From positions 1-36,132 of the forward strand of contig JAUZPX010000002.1 of the NCBI GenBank assembly GCA_030705695.1: a stretch of 36,132 bases of DNA, in the 5' to 3' direction. Both the position numbers and the translations under genes were made by a program. The notes under the pieces are model-generated. The model was not told the DNA's origin. It searched no databases and worked only from the letters and a program-made list of their open reading frames with translations. Origin of the DNA: Bacillota bacterium (GTDB lineage Bacteria; Bacillota; Clostridia; Oscillospirales; Acutalibacteraceae). Shown here piece after piece: positions 7,012 through 14,899 of the stretch (the stretch's first letter is position 1; each line of letters starts with the position of its first letter).

Positions 7012-8692
7012 ACTTCCTAATCATATTTATTACACCCTTAGGATGCTGTGACTTTACAATTGCATAAGCAAACTGAGGCGAGAACGGCTTTGAATAAAAC
7101 GCAACATATCTCGGCTCCCAACAAGTCGGATTATATTTCTGCTTTGCATGATGAAGTGCCTTAAATCCATAGAAATTATTAAGATTTTCATAAACAAACT
7201 CAAACAAAGTTGTTGTAATCTTTTTCTTGTCTCCCTCACGAACATTGGCAAGCGGGCTAAGCCCCAAATTTCCCCAAACAGCACCTTCATCTCTGAATGT
7301 CATAAACGCATCGTAGATGATTTTCTCAAGCACTCCCTGCGGTGCATCTGGAAGTCGTCTTGTTACATCGGCAAGATACCCTTTTCCGTTGTCATAAGGT
7401 AAAAAAACAACAAATCCGAGCATTTTACCTTCATTATCACGAGCATAGAAATATCTGCGCTCCAACGGATCATGGAGATTGATGCTGCCCAACATAAACG
7501 ACAGTTCTTCACCTTTCCCCTCCATCCATTGCTTTGAAATATCGTTAATTTCAGCTTCGATTTCCGAGTTTTTAAATTCAATCGGTCTATACTCGTGCAC
7601 GGTAATACCTGCTTTATTGGCGTGATTAATTGCCGCTCGCACTTTCATTACTTTATTGCCTTTTAATGTATATTCTTCAAGCTTAAAACATGCGTCTTCG
7701 CCGTATTTTACTGTACCAAATCCTGAAATCCTATACAGCGGCAATAAATGCTTTGTAACATTAAGAAGAAGTATGCTCCATCCATTCTGATTGCAAAATT
7801 GCATTAATTCTGAAATAAAAATCAGAGCATCACGCTTATCACAAATTAAATCGCCGCAGCAAACGAGCACGTTTCCCGCCATAGTATATGCCGCAACACC
7901 GTGTACATTCGTACCGAAAAAGTATTTTTTATCATTCTCAAGCGCCAAATACGAAAGAGGATTCTGCCCATAGTTTTTTACAAGCTTATGCACTTTTTCA
8001 AGGTCAACATTATGTGAAATCGTATTATAAATCAGCGGTTTTAAAATTAAAAGCACAGATGCGCAAATGCAAATCCAGTTTAGCGTCAACAAGGAATTAG
8101 CATAAACCATGCCTGTATTTGACTTAAAGCCAGAAGACGGTAAATCCATAAGAATCAGAAAATTCAAAGAACGCCATAACGCGTCACCAAAATCTTTTAT
8201 TCCATGATATTGATTTTTCATAATCAGCAAACCAATAGCTGCATTCAAAACAACCAGTGAAAAAGAAATAAGCACCAAAATTAAAGCCCATTTTACTGTA
8301 ATTCGGTCTGATTGTCTGGAAAAATCTTTATATGTTACCCCTAAAACAATAAGGATTATGAACTCAATTACTGTTATTGGCATTAAAAAGTGCTGTGTGC
8401 GTAAAATCTGTAATATTATTTGACCTGTAATAACCATCATTTCAATTATCCATGCCAAACGCACACGCTTATATAATCTTATCGCCAAAAATACGCCAAT
8501 AGCACCCAACACAAACGACAAAGTTGAGTGCATAGCCATCGTATTTGTATCAATATGGCGATGATAATAGTCGTTGATTCTGCTGACAGCCTCAAACCGC
8601 TGCGGTAATGATGAAATCATGCTAAATATGCTTACAAGAATCAATAAAAAAATCGCAATATTTTGAATGATTTTTTTAATGCCAAAACCCAT
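7010..8692 (-). CDS. MprF-like phosphatidylglycerol aminoacyltransferase (DUF2156)
   Basis: The N-terminal half has about six to seven membrane helices. The C-terminal half (~240-555) is a DUF2156/LPG-synthase domain made of two GNAT-like folds. Examples are GVAAYTMAGNVLVCCGDLIC, the ISKQWMEGKGEELSFMLGS segment, DNEGKMLGFVVFLPY and WGNLGLSPLANVRE. The family transfers lysine or alanine from aminoacyl-tRNA to phosphatidylglycerol, lowering surface negative charge and raising resistance to cationic peptides. At 560 residues it is much shorter than full MprF (~840), so most of the flippase module is missing. Which amino acid is used cannot be told here. It is the last gene of an envelope-rich minus-strand run. 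GGGGAT lies ~11 bases before the ATG. Confidence 0.85.
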   Translation of the reverse strand: MGFGIKKIIQNIAIFLLILVSIFSMISSLPQRFEAVSRINDYYHRHIDTNTMAMHSTLSFVLGAIGVFLAIRLYKRVRLAWIIEMMVITGQIILQILRTQHFLMPITVIEFIILIVLGVTYKDFSRQSDRITVKWALILVLISFSLVVLNAAIGLLIMKNQYHGIKDFGDALWRSLNFLILMDLPSSGFKSNTGMVYANSLLTLNWICICASVLLILKPLIYNTISHNVDLEKVHKLVKNYGQNPLSYLALENDKKYFFGTNVHGVAAYTMAGNVLVCCGDLICDKRDALIFISELMQFCNQNGWSILLLNVTKHLLPLYRISGFGTVKYGEDACFKLEEYTLKGNKVMKVRAAINHANKAGITVHEYRPIEFKNSEIEAEINDISKQWMEGKGEELSFMLGSINLHDPLERRYFYARDNEGKMLGFVVFLPYDNGKGYLADVTRRLPDAPQGVLEKIIYDAFMTFRDEGAVWGNLGLSPLANVREGDKKKITTTLFEFVYENLNNFYGFKALHHAKQKYNPTCWEPRYVAFYSKPFSPQFAYAIVKSQHPKGVINMIRK

Positions 8693-8712
8693 AAGTAAGA
8701 TATCCCCACTTT

Positions 8713-8737
8713 ATTTTAAGTCGATTGACTATAACAT
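8713..8737 (-). repeat. Remnant end of the 160-bp dispersed repeat
   Basis: On the minus strand the sequence TATAGTCAATCGACTTAAAA closely matches the left end of the full copy at 31979 (TATAGTCGATTAACTTGAAA). The TAG inside it is the stop codon of the vanY-like gene. No right end or core is present nearby. Confidence 0.5.
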
Positions 8738-9868
8738 AACAGTTACGAAAAAACCGTTGACATTATCGCCTGAAATCGTATATGAATATCCGACAGGAAC
8801 TGAAACTTGCGTATTAAATCCGGTTGACGCTACATAATAAACTGCCCATTTTTTCCCTAAATAATCGGTAAATACCAGTGGATTACTCTTTGAGCGGCTA
8901 TGCAAAAGATCTACATACTCTTCAAAACAAAAATTATTATTATTCATATAATAAGCATGAGGTTCACCCAAATAGCGAAAATGCCAAGGCTCATTATAAA
9001 TTTGAGTTATGCTGTTCTTACTCGTTTGATAACGCTGCACCAAACCATATTTATAGCAATTTTCATTAATCCAAGAATAAATCCCTTTTCCGTTGTATTG
9101 ATCGGTCGTCAAATGTTTATTGTATAATGTTAGGTCAACTGCAAAACCAGTTTGATGCTCGCTGTATCCAGGAATTGCAACCCATTTTCCTGCTTCAGAT
9201 TTGCCTACCTGCGCAATTTCATCCTGATAAAGCTTTTCCTGCTTAACATAGCTTCTGAAACAGCTTGCAACCATGACATCGGTTTTCCCGGCATATTTGT
9301 AAAAATCGCCAAGCATATCGTTAAGTGCATTTATAAGAACTTTGTTTGCTTTTACATCGTTACTGGAAACCTGATATTTTTTGTTTGAATTGTCAATTAC
9401 ACTCTCGAGGTTTTCACCGTTTATCTCGCATTCATGCTGTTTGTTTACAAGAATCAATTCTCCCGTATGTATATCTTCGGTGGTTTTGTTAACACTAATA
9501 AAATTTTTCGGTAACACAAATTCAGGAACGTTGGTTTTTTTTGCGCCAATCGAATTATTTGAATTAATCTTAATAACAAAAATAATTGCCACAACCGCTA
9601 AAATCACTACTCCAAAAGCAAGCTTCGGATGCTTTCTTAACTGATAAAGATAATTTGGTCTTTTTCTTTGAAACTCCCTCTGAACAGCATGATTATAGTT
9701 TTGCGGATAATTCCTGGGTCGATTATCCGTTTTATGTATTGAGCCTGGATTCGGCTTCATATTTGTATGTGAATACGGTGATTCAGTCGGATTCACAGAA
9801 TGATGCCTTTGCATATTTTTAGAGTTTGGCGGCGGTTGTCTTCTGTTATAAGGAGTATTTGAGGACAT
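8729..9868 (-). CDS. Membrane-anchored D-Ala-D-Ala carboxypeptidase, VanY/M15B type
   Basis: This zinc peptidase trims the terminal D-alanine of peptidoglycan stem peptides. The M15 signatures are SCFRSYVKQ, SEHQTGFAVDLT (zinc His and Asp) and EPWHFRYLGEPHA (catalytic Glu/zinc His). A single membrane anchor at ~90-112 is preceded by an unusual Asn/Pro/Arg-rich cytoplasmic tail of ~88 residues. After the peptidase domain there are ~65 residues of unclear fold. No van regulatory genes are nearby, so this is housekeeping wall maturation rather than glycopeptide resistance. The start has AGGAGAG ~10 bases upstream. It follows mscL closely and is likely in the same operon. Confidence 0.9.
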   Translation of the reverse strand: MSSNTPYNRRQPPPNSKNMQRHHSVNPTESPYSHTNMKPNPGSIHKTDNRPRNYPQNYNHAVQREFQRKRPNYLYQLRKHPKLAFGVVILAVVAIIFVIKINSNNSIGAKKTNVPEFVLPKNFISVNKTTEDIHTGELILVNKQHECEINGENLESVIDNSNKKYQVSSNDVKANKVLINALNDMLGDFYKYAGKTDVMVASCFRSYVKQEKLYQDEIAQVGKSEAGKWVAIPGYSEHQTGFAVDLTLYNKHLTTDQYNGKGIYSWINENCYKYGLVQRYQTSKNSITQIYNEPWHFRYLGEPHAYYMNNNNFCFEEYVDLLHSRSKSNPLVFTDYLGKKWAVYYVASTGFNTQVSVPVGYSYTISGDNVNGFFVTVML

Positions 9869-9883
9869 GGGTATTCATCTCTC

Positions 9884-10288
9884 CTAATTATCCAATTGCG
9901 AAGTACAGTGAGGGCACCTGGAAGCATTAATATCAATTTCTCTACAGCAATAAGGGCAATTTTTATTTTTGGGAGCTTCCTCTGTTCTTTTGTTTATCCT
10001 CGATATTCTATTCATTCCTTTTACCATAAGGAAAATCACAAATGCAATAATTAGAAAGTTTATAACAGCAGTGAGGAACGCCCCATATTTGATATCGACA
10101 CCGTGAATATGCCAAATAAGATAATCAAAATTAGCTTTGCCGAAAATACCGATAATCGGTGAGATAATATTAGTTACAAGTGAACTTACAATCGACTGAA
10201 ACGCCGCACCGATAATTACGGCAATAGCAAGATCCATTACGTTTCCTCGCAAGATAAATGCTCGGAATTCACCAAAAACTTTCTTCAT
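9884..10288 (-). CDS. mscL: Large-conductance mechanosensitive channel with C-terminal zinc ribbon
   Basis: MscL opens under membrane tension to release osmolytes during hypo-osmotic shock. The N-terminal amphipathic helix and TM1 (FRAFILRGNVMDLAIAVIIGAAF) and TM2 (AFLTAVINFLIIAFVIFLMVKG) are intact. The usual charged C-terminal bundle is replaced or followed by a two-knuckle zinc-binding tail, CPYCCREI and CRCPHC-like (SRCPHCTSQL). Such tails occur in a subset of Firmicutes channels. Length is 134. GGTGAGG lies upstream of the ATG. It sits between tyrS and the vanY-like gene. Confidence 0.95.
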   Translation of the reverse strand: MKKVFGEFRAFILRGNVMDLAIAVIIGAAFQSIVSSLVTNIISPIIGIFGKANFDYLIWHIHGVDIKYGAFLTAVINFLIIAFVIFLMVKGMNRISRINKRTEEAPKNKNCPYCCREIDINASRCPHCTSQLDN

Positions 10289-10332
10289 GTCCTCACCCGC
10301 CTTTAATATATTATTATATAAATATTTTGCTA

Positions 10333-11598
10333 TTATTTTGTTACTTTATGAAAGATTTTTTTGCCTTTTTTTAATACTATATATCCGTTTGAAAAGCAAT
10401 TATTATCGATCTTTGCATTTACATCTGTAACTTTTTCGTCGTCTACAGAAATCCCACCCTGAATAACAAGTCTGCGAGCTTCACTTTTAGACGGAGCAAG
10501 CTTTGTAAGCACAAGCAAATCGAGAACCGAAACCGCACCGTCGGTAAAATCGCTTTCGGAAATTACTGTTGTCGGCATATTTTCAGTATCACTTCCTGCA
10601 CCGAAAAGCGCTTTTGCGGCATCTTGTGCTTTAATTGCTTCTGTTTCGCCGTGAATAAGCTTTGTTACTTCAAAAGCAAGAACTTCTTTTGCTTTGTTAA
10701 TTTCACTGTCTTTAAGTTTTGCAAGCTCGTTGATTTCTTCCATAGGTAAAAATGTTAAGATCTTCAGGCAGCGGATAACATCTGCGTCACCGACATTACG
10801 CCAATACTGGTAAAACTCATACGGGCTTGTCTTGTTCGGATCAAGCCAGACAGCTCCCTTTTCTGTTTTGCCCATTTTTTTACCCTCACTGTTTGTGAGT
10901 AGTGTAAATGTCATACCGCAGGCTTGAGCCGTTTCCGGAATCGGGTTGCCTGTTTCTTCGCTTTCCTTAACTGCAATACGACGAATCAGCTCTACGCCGC
11001 CAATTATATTGCTCCACTGGTCGTCACCGCCAAGTTGCAGCGTACATCCGTATTTTTTATTTAAAATATAAAAATCGTAGCTTTGCATAAGCATATAATT
11101 AAGCTCAAAAAATGTAAGTCCGCCACGCTCCATGCGCTGCTTATAGCATTCGGCCGCAAGCATTTTATTTACGGTGAAATATACGCCGATTTCCTTAATA
11201 AAATTAATATAATTCAAATTAAGAAGCCAATCTGCATTATTTACCATAAGCGCTTTGCCGTCGCTGAAATCAACAAGCCCTGACATTTGCTTTTGAAAGC
11301 ATTCAATATTATGTTCTATTTCTTCGTCGGTAAGCACCTTACGCAAATCGGTTTTTCCTGTCGGGTCACCGATTCTTCCTGTACCTCCACCAAACAAAGC
11401 AATAGGCAAGTGCCCTGCCTTCTGCATGTGCGACATTACCATAATTTGAACGAAATGGCCAACATGCAGGCTATCTGCCGTAGGGTCAAATCCAATATAA
11501 AAAATTGCTCTTTTGTTATTAAGCAGGTCTTTCACCTGCTCTTCATTTGTCATCTGAGCAATAAGTCCTCTTGCGTTTAACTCTTCAAATACTCCCAT
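10333..11598 (-). CDS. tyrS: Tyrosyl-tRNA synthetase
   Basis: This class I synthetase charges tRNA-Tyr. The HIGH-type motif is DSLHVGHFVQ, the tyrosine/tRNA site contains GGDDQWSNI, and the KMSKS-type loop is GKKMGKTEKGAVWLD. A C-terminal S4-like RNA-binding domain (APSKSEARRLVIQGGISVDDEKV) is present. The ATG at 11598 is preferred because AAGGAG lies 8 bases before it; a GTG three codons earlier abuts that site. The product is 421 residues. Many Firmicutes tyrS genes have a T-box leader, but only ~100 bases separate it from the upstream DUF3006 gene and no T-box motif is seen. Confidence 0.96.
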   Translation of the reverse strand: MGVFEELNARGLIAQMTNEEQVKDLLNNKRAIFYIGFDPTADSLHVGHFVQIMVMSHMQKAGHLPIALFGGGTGRIGDPTGKTDLRKVLTDEEIEHNIECFQKQMSGLVDFSDGKALMVNNADWLLNLNYINFIKEIGVYFTVNKMLAAECYKQRMERGGLTFFELNYMLMQSYDFYILNKKYGCTLQLGGDDQWSNIIGGVELIRRIAVKESEETGNPIPETAQACGMTFTLLTNSEGKKMGKTEKGAVWLDPNKTSPYEFYQYWRNVGDADVIRCLKILTFLPMEEINELAKLKDSEINKAKEVLAFEVTKLIHGETEAIKAQDAAKALFGAGSDTENMPTTVISESDFTDGAVSVLDLLVLTKLAPSKSEARRLVIQGGISVDDEKVTDVNAKIDNNCFSNGYIVLKKGKKIFHKVTK

Positions 11599-11698
11599 TT
11601 TCTGCACTCCTTAAGAAATCCAATGATAATTCCCTTCACCATAAATATCGGGGCAAGGATTTTATTTTTATGTGCATGTAAAACATGCATCCGAATAT

Positions 11699-11926
11699 TT
11701 ACAATACTTTTCTCGACGAATTTGACTGCTTCGCTTTTTTCTCGTTAAGCAGACGCTTTGTTTCTTCCTGATTTATTGAAATTTCACCTTCATCGGTAAT
11801 TTCAATAACATCGCCTTTTTTAACTTCTTTCGGCATTTCATCAAGTGGAATCGCAAATGTTCTTTTTTCTTTATCTTCACAGATTCCAAACCCGTTTTCA
11901 AAACGGTCAAAGATTAGCTTTTTCAA
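11699..11926 (-). CDS. DUF3006 family small protein
   Basis: This 75-residue soluble protein has the DUF3006 pattern: LIFDRFENGFGICED, then AIPLDEMPKEVKKGDVIEI, then a charged tail. The family is very often encoded next to ComEC-like metallo-beta-lactamase proteins, as here (13 bases downstream of one). This suggests a partner or accessory role, although its biochemical function is not established. GGAGAG lies just upstream of the start. Confidence 0.85.
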   Translation of the reverse strand: MKKLIFDRFENGFGICEDKEKRTFAIPLDEMPKEVKKGDVIEITDEGEISINQEETKRLLNEKKAKQSNSSRKVL

Positions 11927-11938
11927 ATATATTCTCTC

Positions 11939-12850
11939 CTAACGTGATTTTTCCGTTAATGTTTTAATATGCTCCCCGTCGCTTGTAAATATCACCGTGC
12001 CGTCTTCATCGGTGCGAAACAGATGAATATTATCGGACAAAATTCGGTCTATTACCAATTTATCGGGAAGATTATTTCGGTCAGGTCCTACGGAAATCAC
12101 TGCATATTTCGGATTTGCTTTATCTAAAAACTCTTGCGAGCTAGAAGTCTTGCTTCCGTGATGCGCCACTTTAAGCACATCGCACGATATATCTTCTCCG
12201 CTGTTTAGAATATCTTCCTCGGCAGGGTTTTCAATATCGCCTGTAAAAAGAAATTTTGTTTTTTCGTAAGTAATTTTCAAAACCAATGCGGAATCATTGG
12301 CATTATTATATTTATTCAGAGGAGCAAGCACATCGATTCTTGCGTGCTTTAAGTTAAGCCGTTGTCCTGCTTTGGGATGTTCAACAGGAATGTTTTTCGA
12401 TTTCAAAGCACTGAGCATATTGTTGTAACAGCTAATATTTGTAACCGTGGATTTATCTTCGTTGTCTGTGCAAAAACGCTTAACATAAAACGTTTTTATC
12501 ACTTTCGCAAGATTTCCGATATGGTCATCATCGCTGTGGCTTGCAACTACAAGGTCAAGCGTATTTACATGTTGGCTTTTAAGATAATCAATTACTTTCG
12601 GCTTCAAAGACGGTGCACCAGAATCAATAAGGATATTTTGATCCTCGCATTTAATATATATTGAATCTGCTTTTCCGACATCAATAACATGAACGGCAAA
12701 CGGTGACTCAATATTGCTGTTAAATGTTGAAAGACCTGCAAACCCGAAAATCTGTTGCCAATTTGGAATGCCTAAACTGCCGCCATATGAAAATAGTAAT
12801 GAACATATAATAACAAAAATTACGGAAATTAGCAAAATTTTTCTTTTCAT
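11939..12850 (-). CDS. ComEC/Rec2-type metallo-beta-lactamase-fold protein, membrane-anchored
   Basis: An N-terminal signal anchor (~5-22) is followed by a metallo-hydrolase domain like the C-terminal domain of ComEC. The metal motifs are ASHSDDDHIGNL (in place of HxHxDH), FTGDIE and KVAHHGSKTSSS. The usual ComEC membrane channel is absent, so this is not the DNA uptake pore. The domain faces outside and may be an extracellular nuclease or phosphodiesterase. Its ATG overlaps the ygiQ stop as ATGA, and DUF3006 follows, which gives a three-gene translationally coupled set. Confidence 0.88.
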   Translation of the reverse strand: MKRKILLISVIFVIICSLLFSYGGSLGIPNWQQIFGFAGLSTFNSNIESPFAVHVIDVGKADSIYIKCEDQNILIDSGAPSLKPKVIDYLKSQHVNTLDLVVASHSDDDHIGNLAKVIKTFYVKRFCTDNEDKSTVTNISCYNNMLSALKSKNIPVEHPKAGQRLNLKHARIDVLAPLNKYNNANDSALVLKITYEKTKFLFTGDIENPAEEDILNSGEDISCDVLKVAHHGSKTSSSQEFLDKANPKYAVISVGPDRNNLPDKLVIDRILSDNIHLFRTDEDGTVIFTSDGEHIKTLTEKSR

Positions 12851-14721
12851 TTACGTTTGCCTCTGCTGTTTTGCCGTTTTGTTTTCTTTTGTTTTTGCAA
12901 ATTTACTTGTGTTTTTGACTTTACAGTTGACAAAGGCGCATTAATAAGACAGTTCTTGCCGCTGCCGATAAGATCTGTACGGCCAGCAATTTTCAGTGCT
13001 TCAATAACGATATCTTTATTTTTTGGATTAAAATATTGCAACAATGCTCTTTGCATGGCTTTTTCTTTCGGAGTTTTCGGTACGAAAACTTCTTTCATAG
13101 TATACGGATCAAGCCCCGTATAAAACATACATGTAGAAATCGTACCTGGGGTGGGATAAAAATCCTGAACCTGCTCAGGTCGTATATGCTCCTTTTTTAA
13201 AAACAGCGCAAGTTCAACTGCATCTTTTAGCGTTGACCCGGGGTGCGATGACATAAGATACGGTACCAAATACTGCTCTTTTCCCTGCTGCTTTGTTATT
13301 TGATAAAATAAATCTGAAAAGCGCTTGTATGCTTCAATATGTGGCTTGCCCATTTTATCAAGCACGGCAGCCGAACAATGCTCAGGTGCAACTTTTAGCT
13401 GTCCGCTGATATGGTACGACACAAGCTCTTTAAAGAACTCATTGCTTTCGTCTTCTAACAGATAATCAAATCGAATACCAGAACGTATAAATACTTTTTT
13501 TATTTTTGGTAGTTTTCTTAATTTTCTGAGCATATCAAGATATTCGCTGTGGTCAACTTGAAGCTGTTTGCAGGGCTGCGGCGCAAGACATTTTTTTCCT
13601 TTACACAACCCGACTGCCGCCTGCGCTTTACAAGACGGAAGCCTGAAATTCGCTGTAGGTCCCCCCACATCATGAATATATCCTTTGAAACGAGGGTTTT
13701 CGGTAAGCCTTTTTGCTTCCTCGATTATCGATTCTTCACTTCGCACCGCTATGCTACGCCCCTGATGAAATGCAAGAGAACAGAAATTACATGCACCAAA
13801 ACAGCCACGGTTATGTGTAATTGAAAACTCAACTTCTTCAATACCCGGTACACCGCCCACAGACTCATAAACGGGATGATACATTCTCTCGTAAGGCAGT
13901 GAGTAAACGAAATCCAGCTCTTCTGTTGTAAGCGGCGGCATCGGAGAATTTTGAATTAATATTTCCTTACCGTGCTTTTGAATAACTGTTCTGCCACGGA
14001 CGGCATCCTGCTCGTCCATTTGTTTTCTGGCGGCAACGGCGTATTCCTTCTTCGATTCACTGACACGTTCAAAGCTTGGCAAGTCAACGACCGACATAGG
14101 CTTATATTCATCAGACTTTACAACATAGCAAATTCCTTTTATATTATCGGCATTCTTTATTTCTTCGCCTCTGTTTAATAAATCGGCGATTTGAATTGTC
14201 TGATTTTCGCCCATCCCGTAAATTAGTATATCTGCTTTTGAATCTATAAGAATCGATTGGCGAACATTGTCGTCCCAATAATCGTAATGGGCGAATCGTC
14301 TTAAAGACGCCTCCAGTCCTCCAATAATTACAGGAGTATCGGGATACATTTCTTTTAAAATCTTACTGTATACAATTACGGCACTGTCAGGGCGTTTGCC
14401 TGATTTACCGCCCGAAGCATAAGCGTCGTCGCTGCGCTTGCGTTTTGCTGCTGTGTAGTGTGCAACCATGCTGTCTATATTGCCGCTTGTCACAAGGAAA
14501 CCAAGCCTTGGCTTGCCGAACCGCATAAAATCCTTTTTACTTCGGAAATCAGGTTCTGCAAGGATTGCGACTTTATAACCCTTTGCCTCAAGGACACGTG
14601 AAATTATGGCCACGCCGAAACTAGGATGATCAACATATGCGTCACCTGTAACGAAGACAAAATCAGGTGCATCCCAGCCTAAATCCTCTATTTCTTTTTT
14701 TGTTATAGGTAAAAATGCCAT
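12847..14721 (-). CDS. ygiQ: YgiQ family radical SAM protein (UPF0313)
   Basis: The cluster motif is CFGACNFC (the CxxxCxxC of radical SAM enzymes), within EFSITHNRGCFGACNFCSLA. The N-terminal domain resembles a cobalamin-binding-like fold (GVAIISRVLEAKGYKVAIL). The segments GGLEASLRRFAHYDYWDD, HDVGGPTANFR and PEHCSAAVLDKMGKP are diagnostic of this family. The substrate is unknown. The very basic C-terminal tail (~590-624) is normal for the family. Length is 624. It is downstream of ftsK, separated by a full copy of the dispersed repeat. Confidence 0.95.
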   Translation of the reverse strand: MAFLPITKKEIEDLGWDAPDFVFVTGDAYVDHPSFGVAIISRVLEAKGYKVAILAEPDFRSKKDFMRFGKPRLGFLVTSGNIDSMVAHYTAAKRKRSDDAYASGGKSGKRPDSAVIVYSKILKEMYPDTPVIIGGLEASLRRFAHYDYWDDNVRQSILIDSKADILIYGMGENQTIQIADLLNRGEEIKNADNIKGICYVVKSDEYKPMSVVDLPSFERVSESKKEYAVAARKQMDEQDAVRGRTVIQKHGKEILIQNSPMPPLTTEELDFVYSLPYERMYHPVYESVGGVPGIEEVEFSITHNRGCFGACNFCSLAFHQGRSIAVRSEESIIEEAKRLTENPRFKGYIHDVGGPTANFRLPSCKAQAAVGLCKGKKCLAPQPCKQLQVDHSEYLDMLRKLRKLPKIKKVFIRSGIRFDYLLEDESNEFFKELVSYHISGQLKVAPEHCSAAVLDKMGKPHIEAYKRFSDLFYQITKQQGKEQYLVPYLMSSHPGSTLKDAVELALFLKKEHIRPEQVQDFYPTPGTISTCMFYTGLDPYTMKEVFVPKTPKEKAMQRALLQYFNPKNKDIVIEALKIAGRTDLIGSGKNCLINAPLSTVKSKTQVNLQKQKKTKRQNSRGKRK

Positions 14722-14738
14722 TATTTTCTCCGTTTAAT

Positions 14739-14898
14739 TATAGTTGATTAGCTTGAAAAGTGTACTTGGATTTGCGTGGCAATTTTTTGATGCGCAAGGC
14801 GGAGGAGGATGGAATCCTGTCGGATTCCGACGAGGACAACAAAGTGCAGCGGAAAATAGTGCGCAAAGGCTGTGCGGTTTTGGAGTTAATCAACTATA
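14739..14898. repeat. Dispersed 160-bp inverted-end repeat, copy 1
   Basis: The left end TATAGTTGATTAGCTTGAAA and the right end GGAGTTAATCAACTATA form a terminal inverted repeat of ~27 bp. An inner pair (TTTTTTGATGCGC with GTGCAGCGGAAAA) is mostly G-T compatible. The core has GGAATCC-TGTC-GGATTCC, a perfect small hairpin. It fills the gap between ftsK and ygiQ and ends two bases from the ftsK stop. It contains no open reading frame. Confidence 0.85.
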
Positions 14899-14899
14899 T

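Noticed and set aside
8729..9868. Vancomycin-resistance VanY
   Set aside because: No vanRS, vanHAX or vanZ nearby; M15B carboxypeptidases are common housekeeping enzymes in Clostridia.
11599..11698. T-box leader for tyrS
   Set aside because: The gap is only ~100 bases, with a small GCATGT/ACATGC hairpin but no T-box sequence, specifier stem or terminator.
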